Assembly (NCBI GenBank): GCA_910584235.1
Contig: CAJTZD010000088.1
Location: 1-12,648 of the forward strand
Source: an uncultured Acetatifactor sp.
GTDB taxonomy: Bacteria; Bacillota; Clostridia; Lachnospirales; Lachnospiraceae
Reading direction: 5' to 3'
DNA: 12,648 bases
Of the stretch, positions 1 to 7,988 are shown one piece after another. A program made the translations under genes and the position numbers. Position 1 is the stretch's first letter, and every line of letters starts with the position of its first letter. The notes beneath the pieces are model-generated. The model was not told the origin of the DNA. It ran no database searches and saw only the letters and a program-made list of their open reading frames with translations.

Positions 1-26
1 TAAAGGTTGGAAAAATAATTCGTCAT
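1..26 (-). CDS. possible start of a further gene running off the left edge
   Basis: Only the first eight codons lie in the window (reads MTNYFSNL), so no function can be given. The reason to call a start is an AGGGAG Shine-Dalgarno-like sequence at 33-38, six nucleotides before the ATG at 24-26. An in-frame ATG also exists at 54-56, but nothing like a ribosome binding site precedes it. The gene would lie 162 nt downstream of the last methyltransferase, on the same strand. It could be the last gene of the cargo operon or the first gene back in the conjugative-element backbone. Confidence 0.3.
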
Positions 27-188
27 TTGCGTCTCCCTCAATTCGCCGTCCGACATGTGCTGGAAATCATTTTTAAGTATACTGAAAATACATTTTAAGG
101 AAGATAGGTATAGTATGGGTTCAAAGGTTTTGGCATTGCCCCACTTTTTACAAACCTTGTAGCTAAAGAAACAACACAATTAGCACAG
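27..188. other. A+T-rich intergenic stretch after the cargo operon
   Basis: No gene is seen. On the minus strand there is a TATACT box (a good -10 match) at 78-83 without a convincing -35 partner, flanked by two direct copies of a CTTAAAA(A)TG motif about 20 nt apart. This could be a promoter/operator for the gene beginning at the left edge. A 7-bp inverted repeat (124-130 with 152-158) has no U-tract after it in the minus orientation, so I do not call a terminator. Confidence 0.3.
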
Positions 189-1961
189 TTAAACAATCGT
201 CCCTCGGAATAAAATACAATATTCCACTACTGGAATCTTCATTGCATTCTTTCCCTGCGAATTATGATAATGTGCCGTACTGTAAAAAAACACATCACAA
301 TCACACTGTTTCTTAATACGGTTAACCACTTTCATGATTGAAGCACAGCCATTATCTGAATAGCTCCAGGCACAAATATATCCTTTGCGCAGAACTTCTA
401 GTATAATGTTCTCAAAGCATTCCTCCACCTTTTCGGTATTCCGTGTAGAAAATTCCGTGCTGAATCGTTCCCCGTTTTTCTTGGACCTCATGCGCCCTTT
501 CTTTTCCGACTCAGGATAATCATATTTTACAAGTGTTTCCAGTACATGATAATATCTGCTGTACTCTTCTCTTTTATAAGGTGCGTCCAAATATACAATT
601 ACATTTCTGTCAAACAGTCCTTTCATTTCCCTGAGAGCTTTTTCCCATGGTCCGTCTAACAGTGTTACAGGATACCGATATCTTTCGCTGTCTTTTGCGA
701 TTGCAGTAAATCTTTTGGAAAATTCGTGCCATACAGATTTCTCCCTTTTTTCAAGAATATATTTTAATGATCTTTGATCGAGATGCCTAGGTTGGGCAAA
801 ATGGGCCGAATAAGTGGTTCCTACGCTGCTTACCGTAACAACAAGAGCCCCCAGTGCCCATTCCCGTGTCTCTTCATCTTCGATTTGATCGATGGCATAT
901 CGAATACTGTCGATCTGGATGGATTGGGCCAGTCCGAAATAAACATTTGAAAAATAATATGTAAACAGGCAATACGGAGTTAACCTGTGATCCTGCTTCC
1001 GCTCCTTAATCAATATCTTCAATTCCTCGGAATTCACGCAATCGGAGGAATATAGTTCAAAACTCTTAATAAAGTCAGAATATTGTTTTAAAACCGTTTC
1101 TTTTTCTTTCAGATCCAGATAAAAAATTCGTTCTTCCTCCCACAGAAACTCTGCAAACTTCTGCCTCATAGCCTCCATGTGCTGCTTGTAATTCTGATAT
1201 ATGGATTCTGTCAGCGAAGCGGCAAGGCTTTCCTGATACCCGCTTCCCTGCATTTTGGCAAGTATTCTGCAAAAGCTTTGGGCATCAGAGGCATATACAG
1301 GTCCGATTTGGGCAAACGCATTTGAAACGGCGCCGGAACCGCACATGATATCCAGATATTTGCTTTCATCGTTTCCATGTGCAATGATTGATTCTGCAAT
1401 AAAACCCAGAATTTTCTTTTTGCTTCCCATGAAGGAACTGGTATTTGCAAAAGAAGAAGATTTAATATATTCTAATTTTTCTTTACGGCTGATTACACTT
1501 TCTATATAATCGCATACACTCCGGTTCTTTGTCAGAATCGTTACTCCCAGCACATCAAATATTCTGGAACTGCACTCTCCACCCGTTTTACAGCATAATC
1601 CCAATACAATATTACGTACAAATACCGGTAGCGCTTTCCGCTCATTGCAATATTCATATAGTAAAATCGTATCGTCGGCTATTTTCAGCATATTTGCAGT
1701 GGTGCTTCCGTAATAATCATAAGACTCTGTCTCACATGCGGAAAATCCTTCTTTTAATACCGCCAGCTTTCTGCACACTTCTATGTCCGCATCAAAAAGA
1801 TACCGATTCGCTCCCTGTTTTATTTCAGCCAGCATAAATATTCTGCATAGCTCATCGATCCATGCGCTTTCTACATCTAGCCCATATTTTTGCTGTAGTA
1901 TTGGCCTGAATTGTTCAATTGGAATAAAGCATTCATTTTTGATACTCATATACTGCTCCAT
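189..1961 (-). CDS. D12-class DNA adenine-N6 methyltransferase with long N-terminal extension (DAPY variant)
   Basis: A 590-residue protein whose C-terminal two thirds is a D12-class (Dam/FokI-type) SAM-dependent DNA adenine methyltransferase. Visible motifs are FMGSKKKI near residue 177, the SAM-binding LDIMCGSG at 203-210, the catalytic motif IV as LDAPY at 458-462 followed by a SRYYH stretch, and SYSDNG at 533-538. Motif IV is normally DPPY; here the first Pro is Ala. Residues 1-170 are an extension I do not recognise, perhaps target recognition or protein contact. The gene overlaps the upstream methyltransferase gene by 29 nt from the ATG at 1961. A second in-frame ATG at 1949, preceded by GGAG, is also possible. 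It is last in the operon, and no restriction endonuclease is adjacent. The class is well supported; specificity and activity are unknown. Confidence 0.8.
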   Translation of the reverse strand: MEQYMSIKNECFIPIEQFRPILQQKYGLDVESAWIDELCRIFMLAEIKQGANRYLFDADIEVCRKLAVLKEGFSACETESYDYYGSTTANMLKIADDTILLYEYCNERKALPVFVRNIVLGLCCKTGGECSSRIFDVLGVTILTKNRSVCDYIESVISRKEKLEYIKSSSFANTSSFMGSKKKILGFIAESIIAHGNDESKYLDIMCGSGAVSNAFAQIGPVYASDAQSFCRILAKMQGSGYQESLAASLTESIYQNYKQHMEAMRQKFAEFLWEEERIFYLDLKEKETVLKQYSDFIKSFELYSSDCVNSEELKILIKERKQDHRLTPYCLFTYYFSNVYFGLAQSIQIDSIRYAIDQIEDEETREWALGALVVTVSSVGTTYSAHFAQPRHLDQRSLKYILEKREKSVWHEFSKRFTAIAKDSERYRYPVTLLDGPWEKALREMKGLFDRNVIVYLDAPYKREEYSRYYHVLETLVKYDYPESEKKGRMRSKKNGERFSTEFSTRNTEKVEECFENIILEVLRKGYICAWSYSDNGCASIMKVVNRIKKQCDCDVFFYSTAHYHNSQGKNAMKIPVVEYCILFRGTIV

Positions 1962-2664
1962 ATCTTTCTTCCTGTATCTCTAATCGTCTCAGCTTACAGC
2001 CATATCTTCGGAAAACCGCATTAATATGTTCGAGATTGATATCCTTATAGAAATTGGCCACCCATACAGCGCCTTTTTTCATCCGTCCAAGAACCATCTC
2101 TATATCCTCATCCAAAACAGCCATGTGAAATACATAACTTGAAAATACCGCATCAAATACAGGATCCGGCATATTCTTAATCTCTTCTCTTGTCAGCATC
2201 TCCAGCCCCCTTTGCCGGGCCTGTTTCCTCATCTCTTCCACCGGTTCATACCCTACGATACTTCCTTGTGCTGTCACCTTTGTGGACAGGCCGCTTCCGC
2301 ATCCAAAATCCAGAATCTTTTTCGATTGATTCGGGCCTATTTGGATATTAATATGTGATACCAACATGCGTATACACTCGATATTACAATTATCGTCTAT
2401 CAAATCCTCATAATACGCTCCAAAACATTGATAAAAATCTCTCCACAGCACCGCCTGTTGAAAATAATCAGTCGGTAATACCAGCCAAAAACAATCCATG
2501 TAATGAATCATTGTGCCATCATAACAGCTTTGATCCCACAACGATTCTTTCGTAATATAAATATAGAGGCTTTGATACCTAACTAGAAATCGGGTGTTTC
2601 GGGATTGAGGGATTTGTTTTTGCGATATGATATAGGAATTCCCACTGTTAAATTGAAACTTCAT
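1933..2664 (-). CDS. class I SAM-dependent methyltransferase, substrate unknown
   Basis: A 243-residue protein. The C-terminal half carries the Rossmann-fold SAM-binding motif I, ILDFGCGSG, at 117-125, an acidic second-strand motif (GYEPVEEM, 138-145) and a FDAVFSSYVFH motif at 170-180. This is the pattern of Methyltransf_11-type enzymes acting on small molecules or proteins rather than of DNA adenine methylases, since no DPPY-like motif is present. The first 110 residues are aromatic-rich and unrecognised. The ATG at 2664 has GAGGG seven nucleotides upstream and overlaps the end of the GGDEF gene by 17 nt, suggesting translational coupling. Its substrate might be a nucleotide or signal in this operon, but that is only positional inference. 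Confidence 0.75.
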   Translation of the reverse strand: MKFQFNSGNSYIISQKQIPQSRNTRFLVRYQSLYIYITKESLWDQSCYDGTMIHYMDCFWLVLPTDYFQQAVLWRDFYQCFGAYYEDLIDDNCNIECIRMLVSHINIQIGPNQSKKILDFGCGSGLSTKVTAQGSIVGYEPVEEMRKQARQRGLEMLTREEIKNMPDPVFDAVFSSYVFHMAVLDEDIEMVLGRMKKGAVWVANFYKDINLEHINAVFRRYGCKLRRLEIQEERYGAVYEYQK

Positions 2665-5095
2665 CTACAATCCCTCGAACAATATTCATGCGTGCTTCTC
2701 CTAAAAACATATGCAGACTATGTGCAATATAGGAAACTTGTCCCAGATTGATCGATTCTGATATATCTGTATGTTTCACTTTCTCCCTAATCATTTGAGT
2801 TACTTCCTCCGCAAATGTTACCGATGCATACATACTATAGGGAAGGCCTACAATCGCTTCGACAGTGCGCCATGTAAAACTGTAATCTATAGTTATTTTC
2901 CCATCTGCAAGTCTGGGCGTCACCCACACCGCAACCAGGCCTAACGGGGAATATCCTTTATCCTCTTCTATTACGTTTGGCACAACCAATATTGCCCTGC
3001 GCGTCTCATATTGCCTTTTTGAATCAATGGCTTCAATAATGTGACAAATCATTCCGTCAATCTGTCCACTTTCCTCCAACGGTTTTCTAAACAATCCTTT
3101 TCCGTCTCCAAATGTCTCACCATAATAAAGATTCAGTTTTTTCTGGTCATAATAATAATAAATTGGAAGTTTTTTATAAGTAGGCTTCTCCAATACAATC
3201 TTAAAATTCGTCAATTCAAATAGTTCTTCTTCGTTTTGATCCAGCATTTTTCGTTCTGGATTATCACGGTATGCATTTCGAAGAATTTCTAGCACCGTAG
3301 GGAAAGCTACCTCTATCGATTCTGCCCTGCATCCATCTGTGATATTCAGCTGAATTTTTGTATAAGACAACTTCCGTTCTAAAAAACGACTATTGGGAAC
3401 TGTATCCTCAGAAAATGACATCGATTTCGCTTTTACCGATAATGCCTTATATGTATGAATAATGATGTCTTCTTCGCTATTGCACCAAACTATATGCTCA
3501 GCGAATTTTTCCTGAAACAACATGATATCTTCAACGGTACGGCAAGTCTTTCTCGCAATGTATCTATACTGAAAATCCTGTTCTTTTGAATCACTACTCC
3601 ACTTTTTTATATTGTTCAGATAAAATAATACTTTCTGAGTATTATCCACATCTCCCCAAATCAGGATATTTACAAGATTGGGTTGATTCTTCATCAGAGA
3701 TATAAGTTCTGAGATTGCGCCCTCCCAAAAATCAGGGAGACTGCCGCTACTGGTTGGCCGGGTATCCACTTTGACTACTTTGTAAAAAATGTCTATCGGC
3801 AAATTCACACTTTTGCTTCCCGCCTGAATTAGTATTGTTTTGCGAATATCCGACTTCTCTTTAGTGGCTTTATCTCGGAATCCTTCCCACTGGAATTCTT
3901 CTCCATGATTCTCTCCATGGGTAAAAACAGATTCCCCATCAACTGATACTTTAACACTTTCATTGATTGAGAAACCAATCCTCTTTTCAAGGATTTCCGG
4001 CTTATTAAAGATTCCTCTTAATATGGCAAGTCCCAATTCAGCGTCTGAAAATTCTGCCTCGGTATCCCAGTCGCTTTCTTTTGCAGTACAGCGTATATTA
4101 TTTGTCCAAGTGGGCTTAACCCATTTCAAGAAGTTTTCTACATTCTGTTGAATTTCATCTAATTTTGATTCTTCCGTTAGCTTAACCACATAATCCAAAT
4201 ATGGATTGTGAAAGAGTTGATCATCATGACTGTTCCAGACTCTGACAAATGCCAGTTCCAATGACGGCCACCCATAAGTCACCCCTTTTTGGTTCTTATG
4301 TATCCGTATCGAATCCCGATGTTTTTCTACATTTCCTGTCTTGGGCGCATACGCATTTTCTGCCTCCTCGCGCGCCCTGCCAAACTCCATCTCTTCTTCC
4401 ACAAGGTGAATACCCATAGCCATGGTAAGAAGAATATCTTCTGCATCTTTAAAGATATGCCTCTTTACGCTCTGATACAGCTGTGCCGCAAAGGAAATAA
4501 CCTCATATGCTTTTTCATAGGGATAAATAATATCAAACTCATCACCATTCTGATGTACCAGAATTCCTTTTCTATTGGTAACCCTGAACAGTAATCTTGA
4601 AAATTCAGATAGAACCGCCGTTCCAACCTTGTGGTTGTATTTTGTATTCACCTCTTTAAAGTGATCCAAATCAATCATAAATACTGCTACTTTTCTGCCT
4701 TTTTTCAGCCATACCTGCAGAGTGTCATTACATTTCTGAATTAATGATCCTCTGTCTGTTGCAGGTAATCCAGTAACACTGTCACAATACTCTTTATTAA
4801 TATACAGAGAAAATAACTCTTTTAATTCAGTAACCCATTCATCTCGATTATTTCCCCACGTACGCACTAAAAATTTATAACCATCTTCCAAATCAGTCTT
4901 GTTAGAATTACCTGCCTCATCTGTGCCCTCTTTGCCAAAAGAATATTCATATTGTTCCTTATCCACTAGCTTTATTGCAAAAGTCCTGTTGTTGTCCAAA
5001 TTTTCGATGATTTCCAGAAGACGTTCCTGAAATTGGTCTCCTGTCATAAACCAATTTTTCAGATCATTTTTCAGTTTTTCATTGATTTCCCCCAT
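2648..5095 (-). CDS. GGDEF-domain nucleotide cyclase-like protein fused to a thymidylate synthase-like domain
   Basis: An 815-residue soluble protein with no membrane segment seen. The start is the ATG at 5095, with AAAGGGG five nucleotides upstream; an in-frame start 105 nt further up lies inside the preceding gene. Residues 103-265 form a GGDEF domain: DSVTGL at 105-110, the metal-site stretch MIDLDHFKEVN at 140-150, and the signature as NGDEF at 183-187, so the first Gly is Asn. Residues 270-580 are an unrecognised linker region. Residues about 585-805 match the thymidylate synthase fold: ELTNFKIVLEKP, RRAILVVPN (699-707), SPLGLVAVW (716-724) where the family has PPC before the core strand, WRTVEAIVGLPYS (742-754) in place of RSxDxxxGxPFN, and LGQVSYIAHSLHMF (784-797) in place of LGxxxHxxxxxHIY. 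The catalytic Cys is not conserved, so the domain probably binds a nucleotide rather than making dTMP. Likely role is signal synthesis controlled by nucleotide sensing (inference). Confidence 0.8.
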   Translation of the reverse strand: MGEINEKLKNDLKNWFMTGDQFQERLLEIIENLDNNRTFAIKLVDKEQYEYSFGKEGTDEAGNSNKTDLEDGYKFLVRTWGNNRDEWVTELKELFSLYINKEYCDSVTGLPATDRGSLIQKCNDTLQVWLKKGRKVAVFMIDLDHFKEVNTKYNHKVGTAVLSEFSRLLFRVTNRKGILVHQNGDEFDIIYPYEKAYEVISFAAQLYQSVKRHIFKDAEDILLTMAMGIHLVEEEMEFGRAREEAENAYAPKTGNVEKHRDSIRIHKNQKGVTYGWPSLELAFVRVWNSHDDQLFHNPYLDYVVKLTEESKLDEIQQNVENFLKWVKPTWTNNIRCTAKESDWDTEAEFSDAELGLAILRGIFNKPEILEKRIGFSINESVKVSVDGESVFTHGENHGEEFQWEGFRDKATKEKSDIRKTILIQAGSKSVNLPIDIFYKVVKVDTRPTSSGSLPDFWEGAISELISLMKNQPNLVNILIWGDVDNTQKVLFYLNNIKKWSSDSKEQDFQYRYIARKTCRTVEDIMLFQEKFAEHIVWCNSEEDIIIHTYKALSVKAKSMSFSEDTVPNSRFLERKLSYTKIQLNITDGCRAESIEVAFPTVLEILRNAYRDNPERKMLDQNEEELFELTNFKIVLEKPTYKKLPIYYYYDQKKLNLYYGETFGDGKGLFRKPLEESGQIDGMICHIIEAIDSKRQYETRRAILVVPNVIEEDKGYSPLGLVAVWVTPRLADGKITIDYSFTWRTVEAIVGLPYSMYASVTFAEEVTQMIREKVKHTDISESINLGQVSYIAHSLHMFLGEARMNIVRGIVDEVSI

Positions 5096-5111
5096 TTTTT
5101 CCCCTTTCAAT

Positions 5112-6023
5112 TCAGCAAAACCTTTTTGCCGACGCCATGACTCGCAACATTTGCAAAAAGCCGGTACCTTTTTCGTATTTGCAGATATAGTCTGCAGCAT
5201 CGATTGCTGCTTTTGATGAATTCACTACAGCTACACTAATATCAGCTTTTTCAAACAAGTCTATATCATTATTATTATCTCCGATTGCCAGAGTCTTTTT
5301 TTCCTCATATTTCTTAAGTCCTTTGAATATTTGGAATATGCTTCCTTTGTTAAATCCCTTTCCTTTAATCTCGATATATCCGTTTCCACTGTTTGTCGCT
5401 TCCACCATATCATTTTTGTCCAGGTAGCTCATTACGGCCTCTTTCAATGGTAAATCAATCTGCCTTTCTTCAATTAATATAGCCACGATTCTTTCTGGTA
5501 TTTGTCTGCTGCTGTTTACCCAAATAATCGGCATGCCGTTAGAATCGTATTTTTTCCCCTTATATCCCATTCCATATACTTTTTCTTGGGTATAGTTTTT
5601 TTCCTCGGTGACAAAAGGCATCTCTGATATTTCAAAGGTATATACATAAAGCGAACTCTCAGAATTTATCAAATACTCAAATAGTTCGTCTACAATATAC
5701 GGCTGGATGACCTGTTTACTAAACACTTTATCTGTTCCATATCCCATGATAACTCCACCGTTGTAAAGAGCGACAGGAATTCCGTCCTTCAAATTCAAAT
5801 CCTTCATAACCGGTAACGCTCCGATATAAGTCCTGCCCGTTGCAACAGAAAAAGACACATGATAAGAATTTTGAAGATATTTTATCTTTTTTCTGATATT
5901 ATCCTTTATGGAATCGGTTCCATCGATTAAAGTACCATCCAGATCCGTAACAACAATTTCAACATCCACAAAATCCTCTAGTAATGCCAGATTGCTATCA
6001 TTATCCGGTAATTTTGCTTTCAT
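5112..6023 (-). CDS. Cof-type HAD-superfamily phosphatase
   Basis: A 303-residue HAD hydrolase of the Cof/IIB type, which usually dephosphorylates sugar phosphates, nucleotides or cofactors such as FMN and pyridoxal phosphate. Motif I is DLDGTL at 27-32 (nucleophile Asp27, acid/base Asp29), motif II is ATGR at 61-64, the motif III lysine is in GFNKGS (Lys226), and motif IV is GDNNNDIDLF at 248-257. All catalytic residues are present. The region between motifs II and III has the length of a C2-type cap. The ATG at 6023 has AAAGGAAG just upstream, which favours it over an in-frame TTG at 6041. It begins 14 nt after the D12 methyltransferase stop and ends 16 nt before the GGDEF gene, so it is made together with that gene. 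It might process the substrate or break down the signal; that is inference. Confidence 0.85.
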   Translation of the reverse strand: MKAKLPDNDSNLALLEDFVDVEIVVTDLDGTLIDGTDSIKDNIRKKIKYLQNSYHVSFSVATGRTYIGALPVMKDLNLKDGIPVALYNGGVIMGYGTDKVFSKQVIQPYIVDELFEYLINSESSLYVYTFEISEMPFVTEEKNYTQEKVYGMGYKGKKYDSNGMPIIWVNSSRQIPERIVAILIEERQIDLPLKEAVMSYLDKNDMVEATNSGNGYIEIKGKGFNKGSIFQIFKGLKKYEEKKTLAIGDNNNDIDLFEKADISVAVVNSSKAAIDAADYICKYEKGTGFLQMLRVMASAKRFC

Positions 6024-6037
6024 ATGCTTCCTTTCTT

Positions 6038-7033
6038 TCAAAATGTCACTTTCATTACATGATGTTGGCTGGGTTTCGAACGATTCGTTGTATGATACCC
6101 TTTACAGTCAAAATAAAATTCTTCCAAATCTCCTTTTTTTCGAAGGATTTCTCTTGCGTCTTCCATATCGATAAGACCCTTATCCGTATAATGAAAAATG
6201 ATACAGCCGGTCCTTGCGTTTGCTATTAATTGTTTGAATGCGTCTACCGCTTTTTCTTTCTGATTGTAATCGGACATCCCTGATTGGGAAGCATCCATTC
6301 CTGACTTTCCGGCGGGTTTCGGAATTCGCTGCATGGCTATATTTTGTGGCAAATGGTAATACCTTCCATAGTTCCGTGCGTTATATGGAGGATCCAGATA
6401 CAATATATCGCACTGATTCGTCCGTACCAATTCGCCTGCATCCATTAACAGAGCCCTGTTCTTTTCAGTTCCTACGATGGGTTCTAATAACTGATATTGA
6501 AATTTACATAGTGCTTTTCTATAGTAATGCTTCAAATAAGCGTAATATGTCCCTGCCGTATTCGCCACCTTATCCATACAATGAATAAGAGAAGCGATCA
6601 TCACGTTGTACTGTTCCTCATCAATGATATGAGTATTTTTCCATTCCCAGATACAGTCTATGCAGGCTTGGATGCAGGCGGCATTTTCAATCGTTAAAAA
6701 AAGCCTTTCCCTTGCATATTCCTGAACCAGCCATCCATCTTTTGGTTTCAGCCGATTCAGATACTCGCTCAATTCTTTCCCGGAAGAAATACCGTATTCC
6801 TTTTTTAAATTGCCGCAGGAGAAAGCTTGATTTTGAACAATCAGGGCCACCTGAAAGCAATGTGCAAAATATAAGATATCTCCTGATAGAATTTGGTATC
6901 CGTTTTTCTTCATATAGCTTCCTACTGTACCGATTCCCCCAAAAGGGTCGCAAAAGACACCACCTTCAGAATAAGAACGTGTTATATTTAAAATACTTTC
7001 TAAAAGCAGCGTTTTTGACCCGAGATATCTCAT
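6038..7033 (-). CDS. D12-class (FokI-type) DNA adenine-N6 methyltransferase
   Basis: A 331-residue DNA methyltransferase that should transfer a methyl group from SAM to adenine N6. It opens directly with RYLGSK (2-7), the usual N-terminal D12 motif. SAM-binding motif I is DPFGGIGTVG at 29-38, the catalytic motif IV is LDPPYNARNYGRYYHL at 213-228, and a HYTDKG stretch at 281-286 matches the conserved C-terminal motif. The DPPYN...YYHL context resembles the two halves of M.FokI. The ATG at 7033 is 2 nt after the patatin stop, with GGAG ten nucleotides upstream inside the patatin coding region. No nuclease is next to it. It shares the motif pattern of the longer methyltransferase at the end of the operon, so the two may modify opposite strands of one asymmetric site, as the M.FokI halves do (inference). 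Confidence 0.87.
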   Translation of the reverse strand: MRYLGSKTLLLESILNITRSYSEGGVFCDPFGGIGTVGSYMKKNGYQILSGDILYFAHCFQVALIVQNQAFSCGNLKKEYGISSGKELSEYLNRLKPKDGWLVQEYARERLFLTIENAACIQACIDCIWEWKNTHIIDEEQYNVMIASLIHCMDKVANTAGTYYAYLKHYYRKALCKFQYQLLEPIVGTEKNRALLMDAGELVRTNQCDILYLDPPYNARNYGRYYHLPQNIAMQRIPKPAGKSGMDASQSGMSDYNQKEKAVDAFKQLIANARTGCIIFHYTDKGLIDMEDAREILRKKGDLEEFYFDCKGYHTTNRSKPSQHHVMKVTF

Positions 7034-7035
7034 GA

Positions 7036-7965
7036 CTAGTTTTCTCCGATGTTATAAAATTGACAATCCTCTTTCTTCTTATCAAAGAAATTTGCCTTGA
7101 TAGATTCATTGCTTTCTTTTGCTGCGTCATACCCCCACGATCTTAACAGTTCAAGGCTCTTTTTATCTGCTTTGTCCAAGGCCACCTGTCCTTCGCGTTC
7201 CGATGTCTGCGTCATCCGATAGAAATGATCTTTAGGCAGCAATAACTTGCATATATTTTCCGTATAATCTCTTTCAGCCATCATATATAGTTTTTGAATT
7301 AGTAATGCATCCACAATGCCAAGCTTTTCTTGGTTTCGTTTTAATTTGGGATCTTCCGCTCCGCCGATATTCAGAATCTTTATTTCATCACGGCTCCATC
7401 CGCATCTGGTAATTCCCTCTATCAAGGCTATCAGAGACGGATTATTTGCTCCGATTCCCCCGTCAATATAGATACCACCCTGCATTTTATATGGTTCAAA
7501 ATAGATTGGAGCTGCGGTAGTTGCTAGCAGGCAGTCTGTAATGAATAAATCCTTATCATATCTTAAATCCGGCGCGTGAGGAGTTTTAAATACGCTTACC
7601 TTACCATGGGCAATATTTACAGCGGGAATAAGCAGTCTAGTCTTGCATTCCGCAATCTTTCGTTTTTCAAAAACAGATTCCAATGCCCGTTGCAATGGCT
7701 CTCTCTTATATTTTCCATGAAAAAGCCGCAGATATCTTCCGCGCGGAAATATTTTATCTGCATTCTCCATATAAAGGTTTAGGATTTTATCTGCTGAAAT
7801 TCCCACCGCTAATGCGGCGGCTATAATCCCTCCTGTAGAAGTTCCGGCTATGATATCGAAGTAATCGGATATTTTTATATGGTTTTTGGATTCCAACTCA
7901 TACAACAGGCTTGCCGCATATACCCCTTTTATTCCTCCCCCGTCAATTGATAAGATTTTTTTCAA
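7036..7965 (-). CDS. patatin-like phospholipase (CapV-like)
   Basis: A 309-residue patatin-family lipid acyl hydrolase. The oxyanion-hole motif DGGGIKG is at 8-14, the nucleophile elbow GTSTGG at 41-46 (Ser43) and the second catalytic residue in DGGIGANNP at 169-177 (Asp169). The Ser-Asp dyad is complete and no signal peptide or membrane segment is seen, so it is cytosolic and probably attacks membrane phospholipids. In CBASS immunity a patatin of similar size, CapV, is switched on by cyclic GMP-AMP; here a GGDEF gene sits in the same operon instead of a CD-NTase. The start is probably TTG at 7965, with AAAGGGGGG seven nucleotides upstream. The nearby ATG at 7970 is out of frame and meets a stop at once. 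It begins 23 nt after the pyrophosphohydrolase gene. The family call is firm; the effector role is inference. Confidence 0.9.
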   Translation of the reverse strand: MKKILSIDGGGIKGVYAASLLYELESKNHIKISDYFDIIAGTSTGGIIAAALAVGISADKILNLYMENADKIFPRGRYLRLFHGKYKREPLQRALESVFEKRKIAECKTRLLIPAVNIAHGKVSVFKTPHAPDLRYDKDLFITDCLLATTAAPIYFEPYKMQGGIYIDGGIGANNPSLIALIEGITRCGWSRDEIKILNIGGAEDPKLKRNQEKLGIVDALLIQKLYMMAERDYTENICKLLLPKDHFYRMTQTSEREGQVALDKADKKSLELLRSWGYDAAKESNESIKANFFDKKKEDCQFYNIGEN

Positions 7966-7988
7966 ATCATGTCCCCCCTTTCGTTCAC

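Noticed and set aside
111..160. GGTTCAAA stretch considered as a tRNA T-arm or ICE attachment site in a tRNA end
   Set aside because: No matching acceptor, D or anticodon arms can be drawn on either strand, and no CCA-like end follows.
2648..5095. Cas10-type or mCpol palm domain for the GGDEF protein
   Set aside because: The DxDHFKxxN stretch followed by NGDEF is the classic GGDEF-family layout; no HD domain, zinc finger or GGDD motif and no CRISPR genes are present.
5096..5200. Upstream extension of the GGDEF protein by 35 residues
   Set aside because: It lies mostly within the HAD gene and lacks a ribosome binding site, while the ATG at 5095 has a strong one.
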